A stretch of DNA of 12,185 nt from Gammaproteobacteria bacterium UBA7376 (GTDB taxonomy: Bacteria; Pseudomonadota; Gammaproteobacteria; Pseudomonadales; Azotimanducaceae). The translations under genes and the position numbers were made by a program. The stretch spans positions 1 through 12,185 of the forward strand of contig DKNY01000051.1 in assembly GCA_002470275.1 (NCBI GenBank), given 5' to 3'. Positions 1-6,270 of the stretch are shown here, one piece after another (positions within the stretch are counted from its first letter, which is position 1; every line of letters begins with the position of its first letter). Under the pieces are notes generated by a model. It had not been told where the DNA came from. It worked only from the letters and a program-made list of their open reading frames with translations, and did not search any database.

Positions 1-594
1 GGCGACCACGACAGCGCCGCTCATGATCACCCACCCATTGGAACCGTGACCGCCGTGCTGGTCGGACTTGATTCGCCAATCTCTACCCTTCAGGTGAAGC
101 GTTGGGTGGACGATTTCTCAGATGAGGCCCTGCTTGCGATTTTACCCGGCGTTGCATTAACCCAGCTTTGGGACCTGCTGGGGAATGTGGAGGTCGTACT
201 CTTGGGTATTTCGATTCTAGTTTTTGTCTCTTCGCTCCTAGGTTTGAACGCCATGCTGCTTGCATCCATGCGAGAGCGCCGGCGAGAAATAGAAGTCCTG
301 CGCAGCATCGGCGCGCCCTCTCTCTTCATCCTCGCGTTACTGGTCATTGAATCGTTGCTGATCGTCACGATCGGCGTGGTACTCGCGGTGGTAGGCCTCC
401 TCGTCTCGATAGCCTTGGCAAATGGTCTTTTGGCCGAGGAATTAGGGCTGATGATGTCGATGCAGATTTTCAATTCGTCGAGCCTATTAGCCCTCGCCCT
501 GATTTACCTGACGGCATTTGTGGTCACGCTGATCCCAGCCTGGCAGGCCTATACAGTGTCACGATCTGTCGGTACTCAGCCGCCCTCAGATTGA
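1..594 (+). CDS. FtsX/MacB-type ABC transporter permease, C-terminal part (5' truncated by window edge)
   Basis: The reading frame is open from base 1 and ends at TGA 592-594, so the start lies outside the window; the ATG-like GTG at 46 is internal. About 197 residues are visible. The first 15 contain a His/Asp-rich stretch (GDHDSAAHDHPP), then a short extracytoplasmic segment, then three hydrophobic segments at about visible residues 65-90, 110-140 and 160-185. Between the first two lies the motif ERRREIEVLRSIGA, the characteristic cytoplasmic loop of FtsX-domain permeases. Such permeases pair with a LolD/MacB-like ATPase, expected upstream. Related permeases with a His-rich loop are linked to Zur regulators in gammaproteobacteria and are thought to serve zinc or metallopeptide handling. 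The zur-like gene next door supports that here, but the substrate is inferred. Confidence 0.85.
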   Translation, partial: GDHDSAAHDHPPIGTVTAVLVGLDSPISTLQVKRWVDDFSDEALLAILPGVALTQLWDLLGNVEVVLLGISILVFVSSLLGLNAMLLASMRERRREIEVLRSIGAPSLFILALLVIESLLIVTIGVVLAVVGLLVSIALANGLLAEELGLMMSMQIFNSSSLLALALIYLTAFVVTLIPAWQAYTVSRSVGTQPPSD

Positions 595-612
595 CAGGCG
601 GATCGCAAGGTC

Positions 613-625
613 GTTATAACGTAAC
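613..625 (+). promoter_or_regulatory. Putative Zur box upstream of the zur-like gene
   Basis: GTTATAACGTAAC matches the gammaproteobacterial Zur consensus GTTATAWTATAAC at 11 of 13 positions and is followed by ATT, as in many full-length sites. It lies 19 bp after the permease stop and 24 bp before the proposed ATT start of the regulator, the position expected for zinc-dependent autorepression of a zur-merC transcript. The left flank (GTC rather than AAT) is not conserved, so the left half-site is weaker. Confidence 0.6.
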
Positions 626-632
626 ATTCTGC

Positions 633-638
633 AAGGTG
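633..638 (+). promoter_or_regulatory. Shine-Dalgarno for the ATT start of the zur-like gene
   Basis: AAGGTG resembles AAGGAG and ends 10 bases before the ATT codon at 649. No comparable site precedes the downstream GTG at 739. It is the main sequence support for a non-canonical start. Confidence 0.45.
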
Positions 639-648
639 TCGTGGTCCC

Positions 649-1125
649 ATTAAAAGTCAAAATACACAGACTGTCCTTCGGCACGCCAGCCAGCGCTGCC
701 TAGCCGGCGGCGCCAAGCTAACACCCAAGCGTAGTCAGGTGCTGGAGGCCTTAGTCAAATCTGGTAAGGCGTTGTCAGCTTACGAAATCAGGGACTATTG
801 CTGTAATCAGCTGGGCTACGACCTCCTGCCTATGTCTGTTTACCGCATTCTTGAGTTCCTCGAAAATAATGATCTGGTCCATCGTCTAAACACCTCTAGC
901 AAGTACATAGCCTGCTCCCATATTACCTGCCCTCATGACCATGAACCGCCACAGTTCCTCATCTGCAAATCCTGCCATCGAGTAGAGGAAGTAAGCATGC
1001 CCGACCGAGTCATCAAGACCGTTACCCAGGCGACCCGCCTGGCCGGTTTTCAGCTGGCGAGCAAGCAACTTGAAATCGACTGCTACTGCACGGAGTGCAC
1101 CCTCACTAAGGACACATCGGCATGA
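649..1125 (+). CDS. zur: Zur-type Fur-family zinc-responsive transcriptional regulator
   Basis: This is a cytoplasmic Fur-family repressor that binds DNA when loaded with metal. From ATT 649 it has 158 residues, the usual Zur length. Its N-terminal winged helix includes AKLTPKRSQVLEAL (about 22-35) and MSVYRILEFLENNDLVHRL (about 62-80, recognition helix). The C-terminal metal/dimer domain has HDH (96-98), CxxC (C106, C109) and a second CxxC (C147, C150), the structural-zinc pairs of Fur/Zur proteins. GTG 739 is the first conventional start but would delete the first helix and the conserved LTPKR segment, so a start upstream is needed; ATT 649 with AAGGTG in front is the best candidate. The Zur-box-like site upstream and the MerC gene downstream favour zinc over iron. 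A sequencing error removing an ATG remains possible. Confidence 0.85.
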   Translation: MKSQNTQTVLRHASQRCLAGGAKLTPKRSQVLEALVKSGKALSAYEIRDYCCNQLGYDLLPMSVYRILEFLENNDLVHRLNTSSKYIACSHITCPHDHEPPQFLICKSCHRVEEVSMPDRVIKTVTQATRLAGFQLASKQLEIDCYCTECTLTKDTSA

Positions 1126-1511
1126 TGCTGAGCGGAGCCATGGATAAATCTGCGATCGCACTTTCCGGGGTTTGCATCGCGCACTGTCTGGCATTGCCGG
1201 CTGTGGTCGCCCTACTGCCCGCTCTGTCCGCCTCTTGGTTTGCGGGCGAGTCCTTCCATCTTCTTTTGCTTTTCATGGTCTTGCCTACAAGTATCGTGGC
1301 CCTTGGCTTGGGCTGCAGGCACCATCGCACTTATGGAATTCTGCTCTGGGGCACCAGTGGGCTCTTGGTCCTGACCGCGGCTGCCGGATTAGGCCAAGCT
1401 TGGCTAGGGGAGGCCGCTGAAAAGGTGCTGACGGTTATCGGCGCAACGCTGGTGATGGTCGCCCATGCGAATAACTTCAGGCTGTGCCGTCATCAGGACT
1501 GCGACCACTAA
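1122..1511 (+). CDS. MerC-domain inner-membrane protein, probable metal (zinc) transporter
   Basis: The 129-residue protein has four predicted transmembrane helices (about 10-36, 43-62, 70-90, 97-115). Helix 1 contains CxxHC (C18, H21, C22), like the metal-binding cysteines of the mercury transporter MerC, and the C-terminus is Cys/His rich (CRHQDCDH). The gene overlaps the zur-like gene by ATGA, implying translational coupling. There is no mer operon nearby; with a Zur regulator, a role in zinc or another divalent metal is likelier than mercury uptake, but that is inference. The ATG at 1140 is an alternative start: it has AGCGGAG just upstream and would give MDKSAIALSG, a typical beginning for this family, at 123 residues. 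Confidence 0.8.
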   Translation: MMLSGAMDKSAIALSGVCIAHCLALPAVVALLPALSASWFAGESFHLLLLFMVLPTSIVALGLGCRHHRTYGILLWGTSGLLVLTAAAGLGQAWLGEAAEKVLTVIGATLVMVAHANNFRLCRHQDCDH

Positions 1512-1667
1512 CCCTGAGGCCATGACCTGAGTCACCACCCAACGGCCCTCTCTGCCCCGGCATCCCTTGCGCGCTCCTAGAAGCCGTACGCCCTGACTCA
1601 CCTCGCGCGGGGCTTGAACCACCTCTTTTTGGGTGATAAGCCGCCCTACGTTCTGCCGCCTGAACGG

Positions 1668-1686
1668 CACGATGAGTGCAATCGTG
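1668..1686. repeat. Short inverted repeat upstream of the SDR gene, possible operator
   Basis: CACGAT and ATCGTG are 6-bp perfect arms separated by GAGTGCA, centred about 70 bp before the SDR start. The spacing would suit a dimeric repressor, but arms this short occur by chance. Confidence 0.25.
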
Positions 1687-1734
1687 AACGCTTCCGTTAA
1701 GCTCCACCAGGTTTTCTGAGCGATTCAATCTTTG

Positions 1735-1742
1735 TAAGGAGG
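1735..1742 (+). promoter_or_regulatory. Strong ribosome binding site of the SDR gene
   Basis: TAAGGAGG is a near-perfect anti-16S match ending 4 bases before ATG 1747. It fixes the start despite a second in-frame ATG 7 codons later. Confidence 0.7.
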
Positions 1743-1746
1743 CAAG

Positions 1747-2538
1747 ATGATCGAGGATCTATTTTCTATGGCTGGCAAAATTTGCGTGGTAACCGGCGGC
1801 TCCAGCGGCCTGGGTAGCTACATGGCGCAAGGCTTTCTTGAGGCCGGAGCAGCGCGGGTTTACATCACCGCCCGCTCGGAAGAAAAACTCAAGGCTAAGG
1901 CAGCGGAACTATCCTCTATCGCCGCCGGCGACTGCATCGCTCTTCCCGGTGACCTCAGCACGCTGGAGGGCGTTAACGCCCTGGCAGCAACTTTGTGCGA
2001 TAAAGAGCCGCACATCGATGTGCTGATCAACAACGCTGGGCTCGGGCTCGGCAGTCCCATCGCTACCATGAAGGCAGAAGACTGGGACCGAACAATGGAC
2101 ATCAATACGCGCTCCCCGTTGTTTCTTACCCAGGCCTTATTGGCACCCCTTAAAGCGCGTGCCACCGTGGACGATCCATCACGGGTCGTCTTTATTAGCT
2201 CGGTAGCGGCCAGCGGCGTCTTCCCGAATGTCTTGGCCTATTCCTCAAGCAAAAAAATTCTCGAGCATCTAACGCCCCAACTCGCCCTTGCCCTCACGGA
2301 CGACTTCATCCGAGTCAACGCGATTGCACCGGGGCGTTTTTATTCCGAGATGACGCGAGGTGCATGGCAGGACCCCGAAGCCGAATCATTCAAAGCAGAA
2401 TTAGAGCGCATTCCAGCGCATCGCTACGGTGACATGGAGGACATGGCCGGGGTCGCCATCATGCTGTGCAGCCGGGCTGGCGCTTATTTTAGTGGCGAAG
2501 TGCTCAATTTAGATGGCGGATTCCGCCTACGACACTAG
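1747..2538 (+). CDS. Short-chain dehydrogenase/reductase, RhlG-like 3-oxoacyl reductase type
   Basis: This 263-residue classical SDR is a cytoplasmic NAD(P)H-dependent oxidoreductase with a complete motif set: TGGSSGLG (16-23, cofactor loop), D69 after the third strand, NNAG (95-98), N120, catalytic serine in FISSVA (151/152), Y165-xxx-K169, and a C-terminal DGGF. An Arg at 43 after the second strand (TARS) fits NADPH preference. The overall layout, with IAPGRFYSEMTR and a C-terminal GEVLNLDGGFRL, resembles RhlG-type 3-oxoacyl-ACP reductases and related alcohol/sugar dehydrogenases; the substrate cannot be assigned. It is transcribed alone and ends 27 bp from the convergent arginase gene. Nothing ties it functionally to its neighbours. 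Confidence 0.85.
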   Translation: MIEDLFSMAGKICVVTGGSSGLGSYMAQGFLEAGAARVYITARSEEKLKAKAAELSSIAAGDCIALPGDLSTLEGVNALAATLCDKEPHIDVLINNAGLGLGSPIATMKAEDWDRTMDINTRSPLFLTQALLAPLKARATVDDPSRVVFISSVAASGVFPNVLAYSSSKKILEHLTPQLALALTDDFIRVNAIAPGRFYSEMTRGAWQDPEAESFKAELERIPAHRYGDMEDMAGVAIMLCSRAGAYFSGEVLNLDGGFRLRH

Positions 2539-2565
2539 CGCTCAGTAACGACTGGCCCTCGTGGA

Positions 2566-3498
2566 CTAAAGAATGCTGCGGCCGAGCGCGCTCTGAATCA
2601 AAGTCACCGCGCGCTCGGCTGAAACGTTTGCATCGTCGAGAAATGGATTTAGCTCGACGACCTCCATGGAAGTCATGCGTCCGTTGGCCGCGCATTCCTC
2701 CAGCAACAGATGGGCTTCTCTATAGCTGACGCCGCCCGGCACAGTAGTGCCCGTGCCGGGGATGACCTCAGGGTCACAGCCGTCAAGATCAAAGCTCAGG
2801 TGGAAGCCGGCCGTATTGCGGTTCACGATCTCAAGACTGCGGCGCGCAACTTCGAGCATCCCCAGTTGATCAATATCTCTCATGGTGAAGGCCGTGACAC
2901 CCGAATCACGGATGAACTCGCGCTCAACCACGTCGATATCGCGAATCCCAATCAACACAACGTTATCGCGATCCACCGCCGGGTTGACGTCTAAAATACC
3001 GGCTAGATCCGCGTCACCATAACCAAGCAAATGCGCCAAGGGCATCCCATGAATATTACCGCTGGGTGAGGAACACGGCAGGTTCATGTCGCCATGAGCA
3101 TCGAACCAAATCAGACCGAGCTTTTCACCTCGGGCTTTCAAATGTGTCGCAAGCCCCGAGACCGTGCCCATGGCAATGGAGTGGTCACCGCCGATGATCA
3201 GCGGCCAGTCGCCGGCGTCCAAGGCGTCCCGGGTTTCACCGGCAAGCTGTGTGCAGACAGCCAAAATTTCGTCTTTAAAACGCGCCCGGGTATCCTTTAC
3301 CTGTCTCGTTTCCATAAATGGCACCGGGATATCCGTTTCACCAGCGATAGAGTAGCCCAGGGAACGAATCGCCCTTCCCAACCCGGCCACGCGAAATGCT
3401 GAAGGACCGGCATCAGTCCCGCGACGTGAAGCGCCCAGGTCCAGGGGGACATTTATGGTGCGAATGGGTCGATCTGTTTGCATCGCGGTCACTCTCAT
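2566..3498 (-). CDS. rocF: Arginase (arginine to ornithine and urea)
   Basis: The 310-residue ureohydrolase has all binuclear manganese ligands: H106 in GGDHS, D133/H135/D137 in WFDAHGDMN, and D237/D239 in SFDLDGCDP. SPSGNIHG (143-150) matches the arginase substrate loop (SGNxHG), and VPLDLGASRRGTDAGPSA near the N-terminus is also arginase-like, so arginase is favoured over agmatinase or formimidoylglutamase. It is the second gene of a two-gene operon, 20 bp after the ornithine cyclodeaminase stop, and supplies that enzyme's substrate. ATG 3498 has a weak ribosome site; an ATG 5 codons later (3483) is an alternative and begins nearer the conserved core. An 11-bp inverted repeat lies in its last codons. 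No urease gene is visible, so the urea may be excreted or handled elsewhere. Confidence 0.9.
   Translation of the reverse strand: MRVTAMQTDRPIRTINVPLDLGASRRGTDAGPSAFRVAGLGRAIRSLGYSIAGETDIPVPFMETRQVKDTRARFKDEILAVCTQLAGETRDALDAGDWPLIIGGDHSIAMGTVSGLATHLKARGEKLGLIWFDAHGDMNLPCSSPSGNIHGMPLAHLLGYGDADLAGILDVNPAVDRDNVVLIGIRDIDVVEREFIRDSGVTAFTMRDIDQLGMLEVARRSLEIVNRNTAGFHLSFDLDGCDPEVIPGTGTTVPGGVSYREAHLLLEECAANGRMTSMEVVELNPFLDDANVSAERAVTLIQSALGRSIL
2581..2619. repeat. GC-rich inverted repeat in the 3' end of the arginase gene
   Basis: GCCGAGCGCGC (2581-2591) and GCGCGCTCGGC (2609-2619) form a perfect 11-bp stem with a 17-nt loop. It lies close to the convergent SDR stop, where a bidirectional terminator or mRNA end-protecting hairpin might be expected. 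There is no U-tract and the arms are coding, so function is uncertain. Confidence 0.4.
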
Positions 3499-3518
3499 TT
3501 ATCCATTCGAGTCAGTCA

Positions 3519-4568
3519 TCAAGCGGCGTCTTTCCCGCACCGAGCAACCTCACCAGGATGCACCTGCTGGAATAAATCCTTGGGGTTGTCCAGATCCGGG
3601 ATGAGCCCTATCTCCTCCCCCTCGTTCAAGTCCGTGGCGAGCCGTTCCACGTACCGCAACGCAGAATAATCTTCCAAAGCGAAGCCAACGGAATCGAATA
3701 AGGTCACCTGCTGGTCATCCTCGCGGCCTCGTTCATGGCCGGCGATCACGCGCCATAGGTCGTGCACCGGATGCTTGTCGGACAGCTGCTGAATATCGCC
3801 CTCAATCCGTGTTTGCGGTTCGAACTCCACGAAAATCTTGGCGGCACGAAGAATATCCGCATGTATTTCTGTCTTACCTGGACAGTCGCCGCCAATGCCG
3901 TTGATATGCATGCCGGGCTCAACCATCTCAGGGGTGAGAATGGTCGCCCAGCGCTTATCTGCGGTACAGGTTGTGACGATGTCCGCGCCCCTAACGGCCT
4001 GTGCAGGTGACTTGGCCAAGCGTAGAGTCAGGCTTGGGTAAGCTGCCATGTTGCGCTGGAGTTTTTCCATGGCGGCATTGTCGATGTCGAAAACCCGAAT
4101 TTCTTCAACGCCTGCGAGCCGATGAAGCGCCAAAGCCTGGAACTCGCCCTGGGCACCGCAGCCAATCATCCCAGCAATACCCGATCTGGGTCGAGCCAGG
4201 GCTTCGGTGGCTATCGCGGTCGCCGCAGCGGTACGAAATGCCGTCGTCACCGTCAGCTCCGACAGAAGGGTCGGGAAGCCGGTGTCTACGTTGGCCAGCG
4301 CGCCAAAGGCCATGACCGTGGACACCCCCTTGGTCGCATTGACAGGATGCCCGTTGACGTACTTAAAGGCGTAGCGGTCTTGATCGGAAATCGGCATCAA
4401 CTCAATGACGCCAATCTCGCTGTGGCTGGCCACGCGGGCAAGCTTCTCAAAGGATTCCCAGCGTCTAAAGTCTTCGCGCATGGTGTTGGCCATACCCGCC
4501 AAAAATTCCTCGACGCCAACGCGGCTTACGATCCGGCGAAGGGTGGCAACGTCTACAAAACGGGTCAT
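3519..4568 (-). CDS. ocd: Ornithine cyclodeaminase (ornithine to proline and ammonia)
   Basis: This 349-residue NAD-dependent enzyme of the OCD/mu-crystallin family catalyses an internal redox cyclisation of L-ornithine. Residues at the same positions as in Pseudomonas putida OCD are visible: E56 (IELMPISD), K69 (FKYVNGHP) and the catalytic D228 (NGIGGDCPGKTEI). The Rossmann loop is GCGAQGEF (136-143), followed by an acidic D161 for NAD binding. The length matches true OCD, separating it from shorter alanine or ketimine reductase relatives. It is first in the operon with arginase, giving a two-step arginine-to-proline path that bypasses ornithine aminotransferase. ATG 4568 is preceded by GAGGAGA at 8 bases. 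The divergent Lrp-type gene is the obvious candidate regulator. Confidence 0.92.
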   Translation of the reverse strand: MTRFVDVATLRRIVSRVGVEEFLAGMANTMREDFRRWESFEKLARVASHSEIGVIELMPISDQDRYAFKYVNGHPVNATKGVSTVMAFGALANVDTGFPTLLSELTVTTAFRTAAATAIATEALARPRSGIAGMIGCGAQGEFQALALHRLAGVEEIRVFDIDNAAMEKLQRNMAAYPSLTLRLAKSPAQAVRGADIVTTCTADKRWATILTPEMVEPGMHINGIGGDCPGKTEIHADILRAAKIFVEFEPQTRIEGDIQQLSDKHPVHDLWRVIAGHERGREDDQQVTLFDSVGFALEDYSALRYVERLATDLNEGEEIGLIPDLDNPKDLFQQVHPGEVARCGKDAA

Positions 4569-4576
4569 TGTCCTAA

Positions 4577-4583
4577 TCTCCTC
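4577..4583 (-). promoter_or_regulatory. Ribosome binding site of the ornithine cyclodeaminase gene
   Basis: On the minus strand this reads GAGGAGA, 8 bases before ATG 4568. It supports that start and strong translation of the first operon gene. Confidence 0.65.
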
Positions 4584-4637
4584 AAGATGTCATTTTGCAT
4601 ACTCTAGGGTGATTATTGACTATATGTTAGCCGTCAG

Positions 4638-4647
4638 AATGTACATT
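4638..4647. promoter_or_regulatory. Perfect palindrome AATGTACATT, candidate Lrp/AsnC operator
   Basis: The palindrome sits in the AT-rich divergent region with further A/T tracts on the right (TTTTTCTATTTT). Lrp-family proteins bind AT-rich imperfect palindromes of about 15 bp next to or within their own promoters. It could serve autoregulation and control of ocd-arginase together. Confidence 0.4.
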
Positions 4648-4717
4648 TTTCTATTTTGATTTATCATTCCGATACCTTATATTGTCGTTTTGTAAATTGT
4701 TGACGCAGAGTACCCCG

Positions 4718-5146
4718 ATGCGAACCCTTGATCCCAAAGACCGCCGTCTGGTGTCTATGTTGCGCGCCGATGCACGCACGTCTGTGGCAGACCTGGCGAA
4801 GCAGTTAGGTGTTTCCAGGGCCACGGTTCAAAACCGAATGAAGCGCCTGGAGAAGGATGCTGTGATCTTGGGCTATACCCTCAGACTGAGCGATGAGCTA
4901 GAGCGCCCCCCCGTTCGTGCCCTCATCAGCATTCGCACCGAGAGTGCCAGTGAGGCTCGTGTGATTGCTAACCTCAGAGGCAATCCGCATATATCGGCAG
5001 TTCATCACACCACGGGGCGCTGGGATTTGATTGCCGAATTTGGCACGGACTCCCTTTCATCATTCAATAAAATCGTCGGTGATATTCGGCTCTTTGAAGG
5101 GGTTTTAGGAACGGAGACGAATCTGCTCCTGGACAGCTACGATTAG
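4718..5146 (+). CDS. Lrp/AsnC-family transcriptional regulator
   Basis: The 142-residue protein starts with MRTLDPKDRRLVSMLRADAR, the usual beginning of the family, so ATG 4718 is chosen over an upstream in-frame TTG (4682) that would add 12 atypical residues. An N-terminal helix-turn-helix covers about 21-45 (VADLAKQLGVSRATVQNRMKRL), followed by a linker and a C-terminal RAM ligand-binding domain (about 65-138) in which GRWDLIAEFG is the typical motif. Family members sense amino acids and assemble as octamers. Divergence from ocd and arginase points to arginine, ornithine or proline as effector, but the convergent hydantoinase operon could also be a target. The stop overlaps the DUF917 stop by 4 bp, tail to tail. 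Confidence 0.88.
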   Translation: MRTLDPKDRRLVSMLRADARTSVADLAKQLGVSRATVQNRMKRLEKDAVILGYTLRLSDELERPPVRALISIRTESASEARVIANLRGNPHISAVHHTTGRWDLIAEFGTDSLSSFNKIVGDIRLFEGVLGTETNLLLDSYD

Positions 5147-6270
5147 CCCGGCAACAGAGCCTCAAACGGCGGCTGATGATGTACCTTCAGGTGTTCGATG
5201 GGCACATAGGGGTAATCGAAACCAAAGCAGCGTGGCGCAACCACGCCCAGGGCTACGTCGGACCGGTAGTAGGCAGGGCAACCCACACCAACCACGGTCA
5301 CCCGCTGCCCGTAACGAAGCCTCTCGGCATTGATCGGCATGGAGGTCTCGTAATCAAGCACGGTGATGAGGTCCGGCACCGAAGCAATGACCTGACCCTC
5401 CACGCGAGCAACCAGAAACTCATTTTTGATCGTCAGCCGCAGCTTGGGTCCTCCACCCTCGAAGGGCTCAATCACTGCTTCACCAACATCGAAGCCCCCC
5501 ACAATAGCACTGGCACAATCGACCACTTTGCCCGTAAAGAGATGGCATAGTTCCCCATAGATAGAGCGATTGAACGCCGCGCCAAGGGGCGCGAGGATAC
5601 GATGGGCGTTCCCTCGATGCGCCCGCAGAATTCTGCCGATCTCCAATGAGAACGTGAGCGTAGAGGGGACAATGGACGATTTAAGCTGTTTCCCCGTCAT
5701 CGGGTGCTCGACCGTCGTGATCATACCGCCCATGGCCTGTGCCATGGCGCGCACGTGACGCTCATAGGTTTCGGTTGTATCTGCCGTAAAGGTAACCACG
5801 TTACCAGCGTAATCGACCCCAACCGCCGGTGTCGGTGCAACACCTGCGATAGCGTAGGTCATCATTTGAGCCTCCGGAAGCGCGCGCCCCATGCCGTCAC
5901 CATCAATCACCGGAATACCGCACCGCGCTGCAGCAATAATTGGAATAAGAGAATTTCCGCCGCCAATTTCAAAGGACACAACGGCATCTACCCGGCGCCC
6001 AACATGATGTTCAAACGCCTCGAGCGCCATCGCTGCATCGTCAACAGATGGCAAGAGTTCAAGGCTGACAGTGGGCGCACCTACGCCGCCAATAGCCACC
6101 ACATAGGCATCATCGTCTAGGTCATTTACAGAGATAAGGTCTGCGGGGCCACTTTCCTGGAGTACTTTTTGTGTCGCGAGAAGGCTAACGTAAGGGTCAC
6201 CTCCACCCCCAGTGGCCAAAAAAACCGAGCCGTCGGACAAATCCTGCAGGACATCGGCGGTCAACTTCAT
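5143..6270 (-). CDS. DUF917-family protein, probable partner of the HyuA-type ATPase
   Basis: The 375-residue soluble protein begins with a DUF917 signature, SVFLATGGGGDPY (15-27), followed by IGGVGAPTVSLE (60-71), FEIGGGNSLIP (100-110) and IPVIDGDGMGRALPEAQM (about 119-136). The Gly- and Asp-rich N-terminal half and a beta-rich C-terminal half are typical. DUF917 proteins co-occur with, and are sometimes fused to, hydantoinase/oxoprolinase-type subunits, and are presumed catalytic partners in ATP-dependent hydrolysis of cyclic amides; the reaction is not established. The ATG overlaps the hyuA-like stop (ATGA) and has GAGGAGA 7 bases upstream, so it is translationally coupled as the last gene of the permease-hydantoinase operon. 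Confidence 0.85.
   Translation of the reverse strand: MKLTADVLQDLSDGSVFLATGGGGDPYVSLLATQKVLQESGPADLISVNDLDDDAYVVAIGGVGAPTVSLELLPSVDDAAMALEAFEHHVGRRVDAVVSFEIGGGNSLIPIIAAARCGIPVIDGDGMGRALPEAQMMTYAIAGVAPTPAVGVDYAGNVVTFTADTTETYERHVRAMAQAMGGMITTVEHPMTGKQLKSSIVPSTLTFSLEIGRILRAHRGNAHRILAPLGAAFNRSIYGELCHLFTGKVVDCASAIVGGFDVGEAVIEPFEGGGPKLRLTIKNEFLVARVEGQVIASVPDLITVLDYETSMPINAERLRYGQRVTVVGVGCPAYYRSDVALGVVAPRCFGFDYPYVPIEHLKVHHQPPFEALLPG

Larger units (their letters stand above)
1512..1746. other. Intergenic region between the zur-merC block and the SDR gene
   Basis: These 235 bp hold no convincing ORF and no clear U-tailed terminator. The visible elements are a short inverted repeat (1668-1686) and the strong ribosome binding site of the next gene. 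No clean -35/-10 pair was recognised. Confidence 0.5.
4569..4717. promoter_or_regulatory. Divergent promoter/operator region between ocd and the lrp-like gene
   Basis: The 149 bp are markedly more AT-rich than the flanking genes and must carry both divergent promoters. A TTGACT at 4616-4621 could be a + strand -35 but has no good -10 at 16-18 bp. The 10-bp palindrome AATGTACATT (4638-4647) lies near the centre and is the best candidate Lrp-type binding site. Confidence 0.5.

Noticed and set aside
90..473. Minus-strand ORF opposite the ABC permease
   Set aside because: Low-complexity Ser/Thr/Arg composition, no ribosome site, and fully antisense to a clear FtsX-domain gene.
886..1194. Minus-strand ORF opposite the zur-like gene
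   Set aside because: Antisense shadow of a conserved Fur-family reading frame; no recognisable motif.
4122..4607. Plus-strand 161-residue ORF opposite ornithine cyclodeaminase
   Set aside because: Antisense to a gene with all catalytic residues intact; basic, repetitive composition typical of shadow frames.
4616..4644. TTGACT as a -35 box for the lrp-like gene
   Set aside because: No acceptable -10 hexamer at 15-18 bp spacing, so a defined promoter could not be supported.
4682..4717. Upstream TTG start for the Lrp-type regulator
   Set aside because: Adds 12 residues not typical of the family, while ATG 4718 begins the protein at the usual place before the helix-turn-helix.
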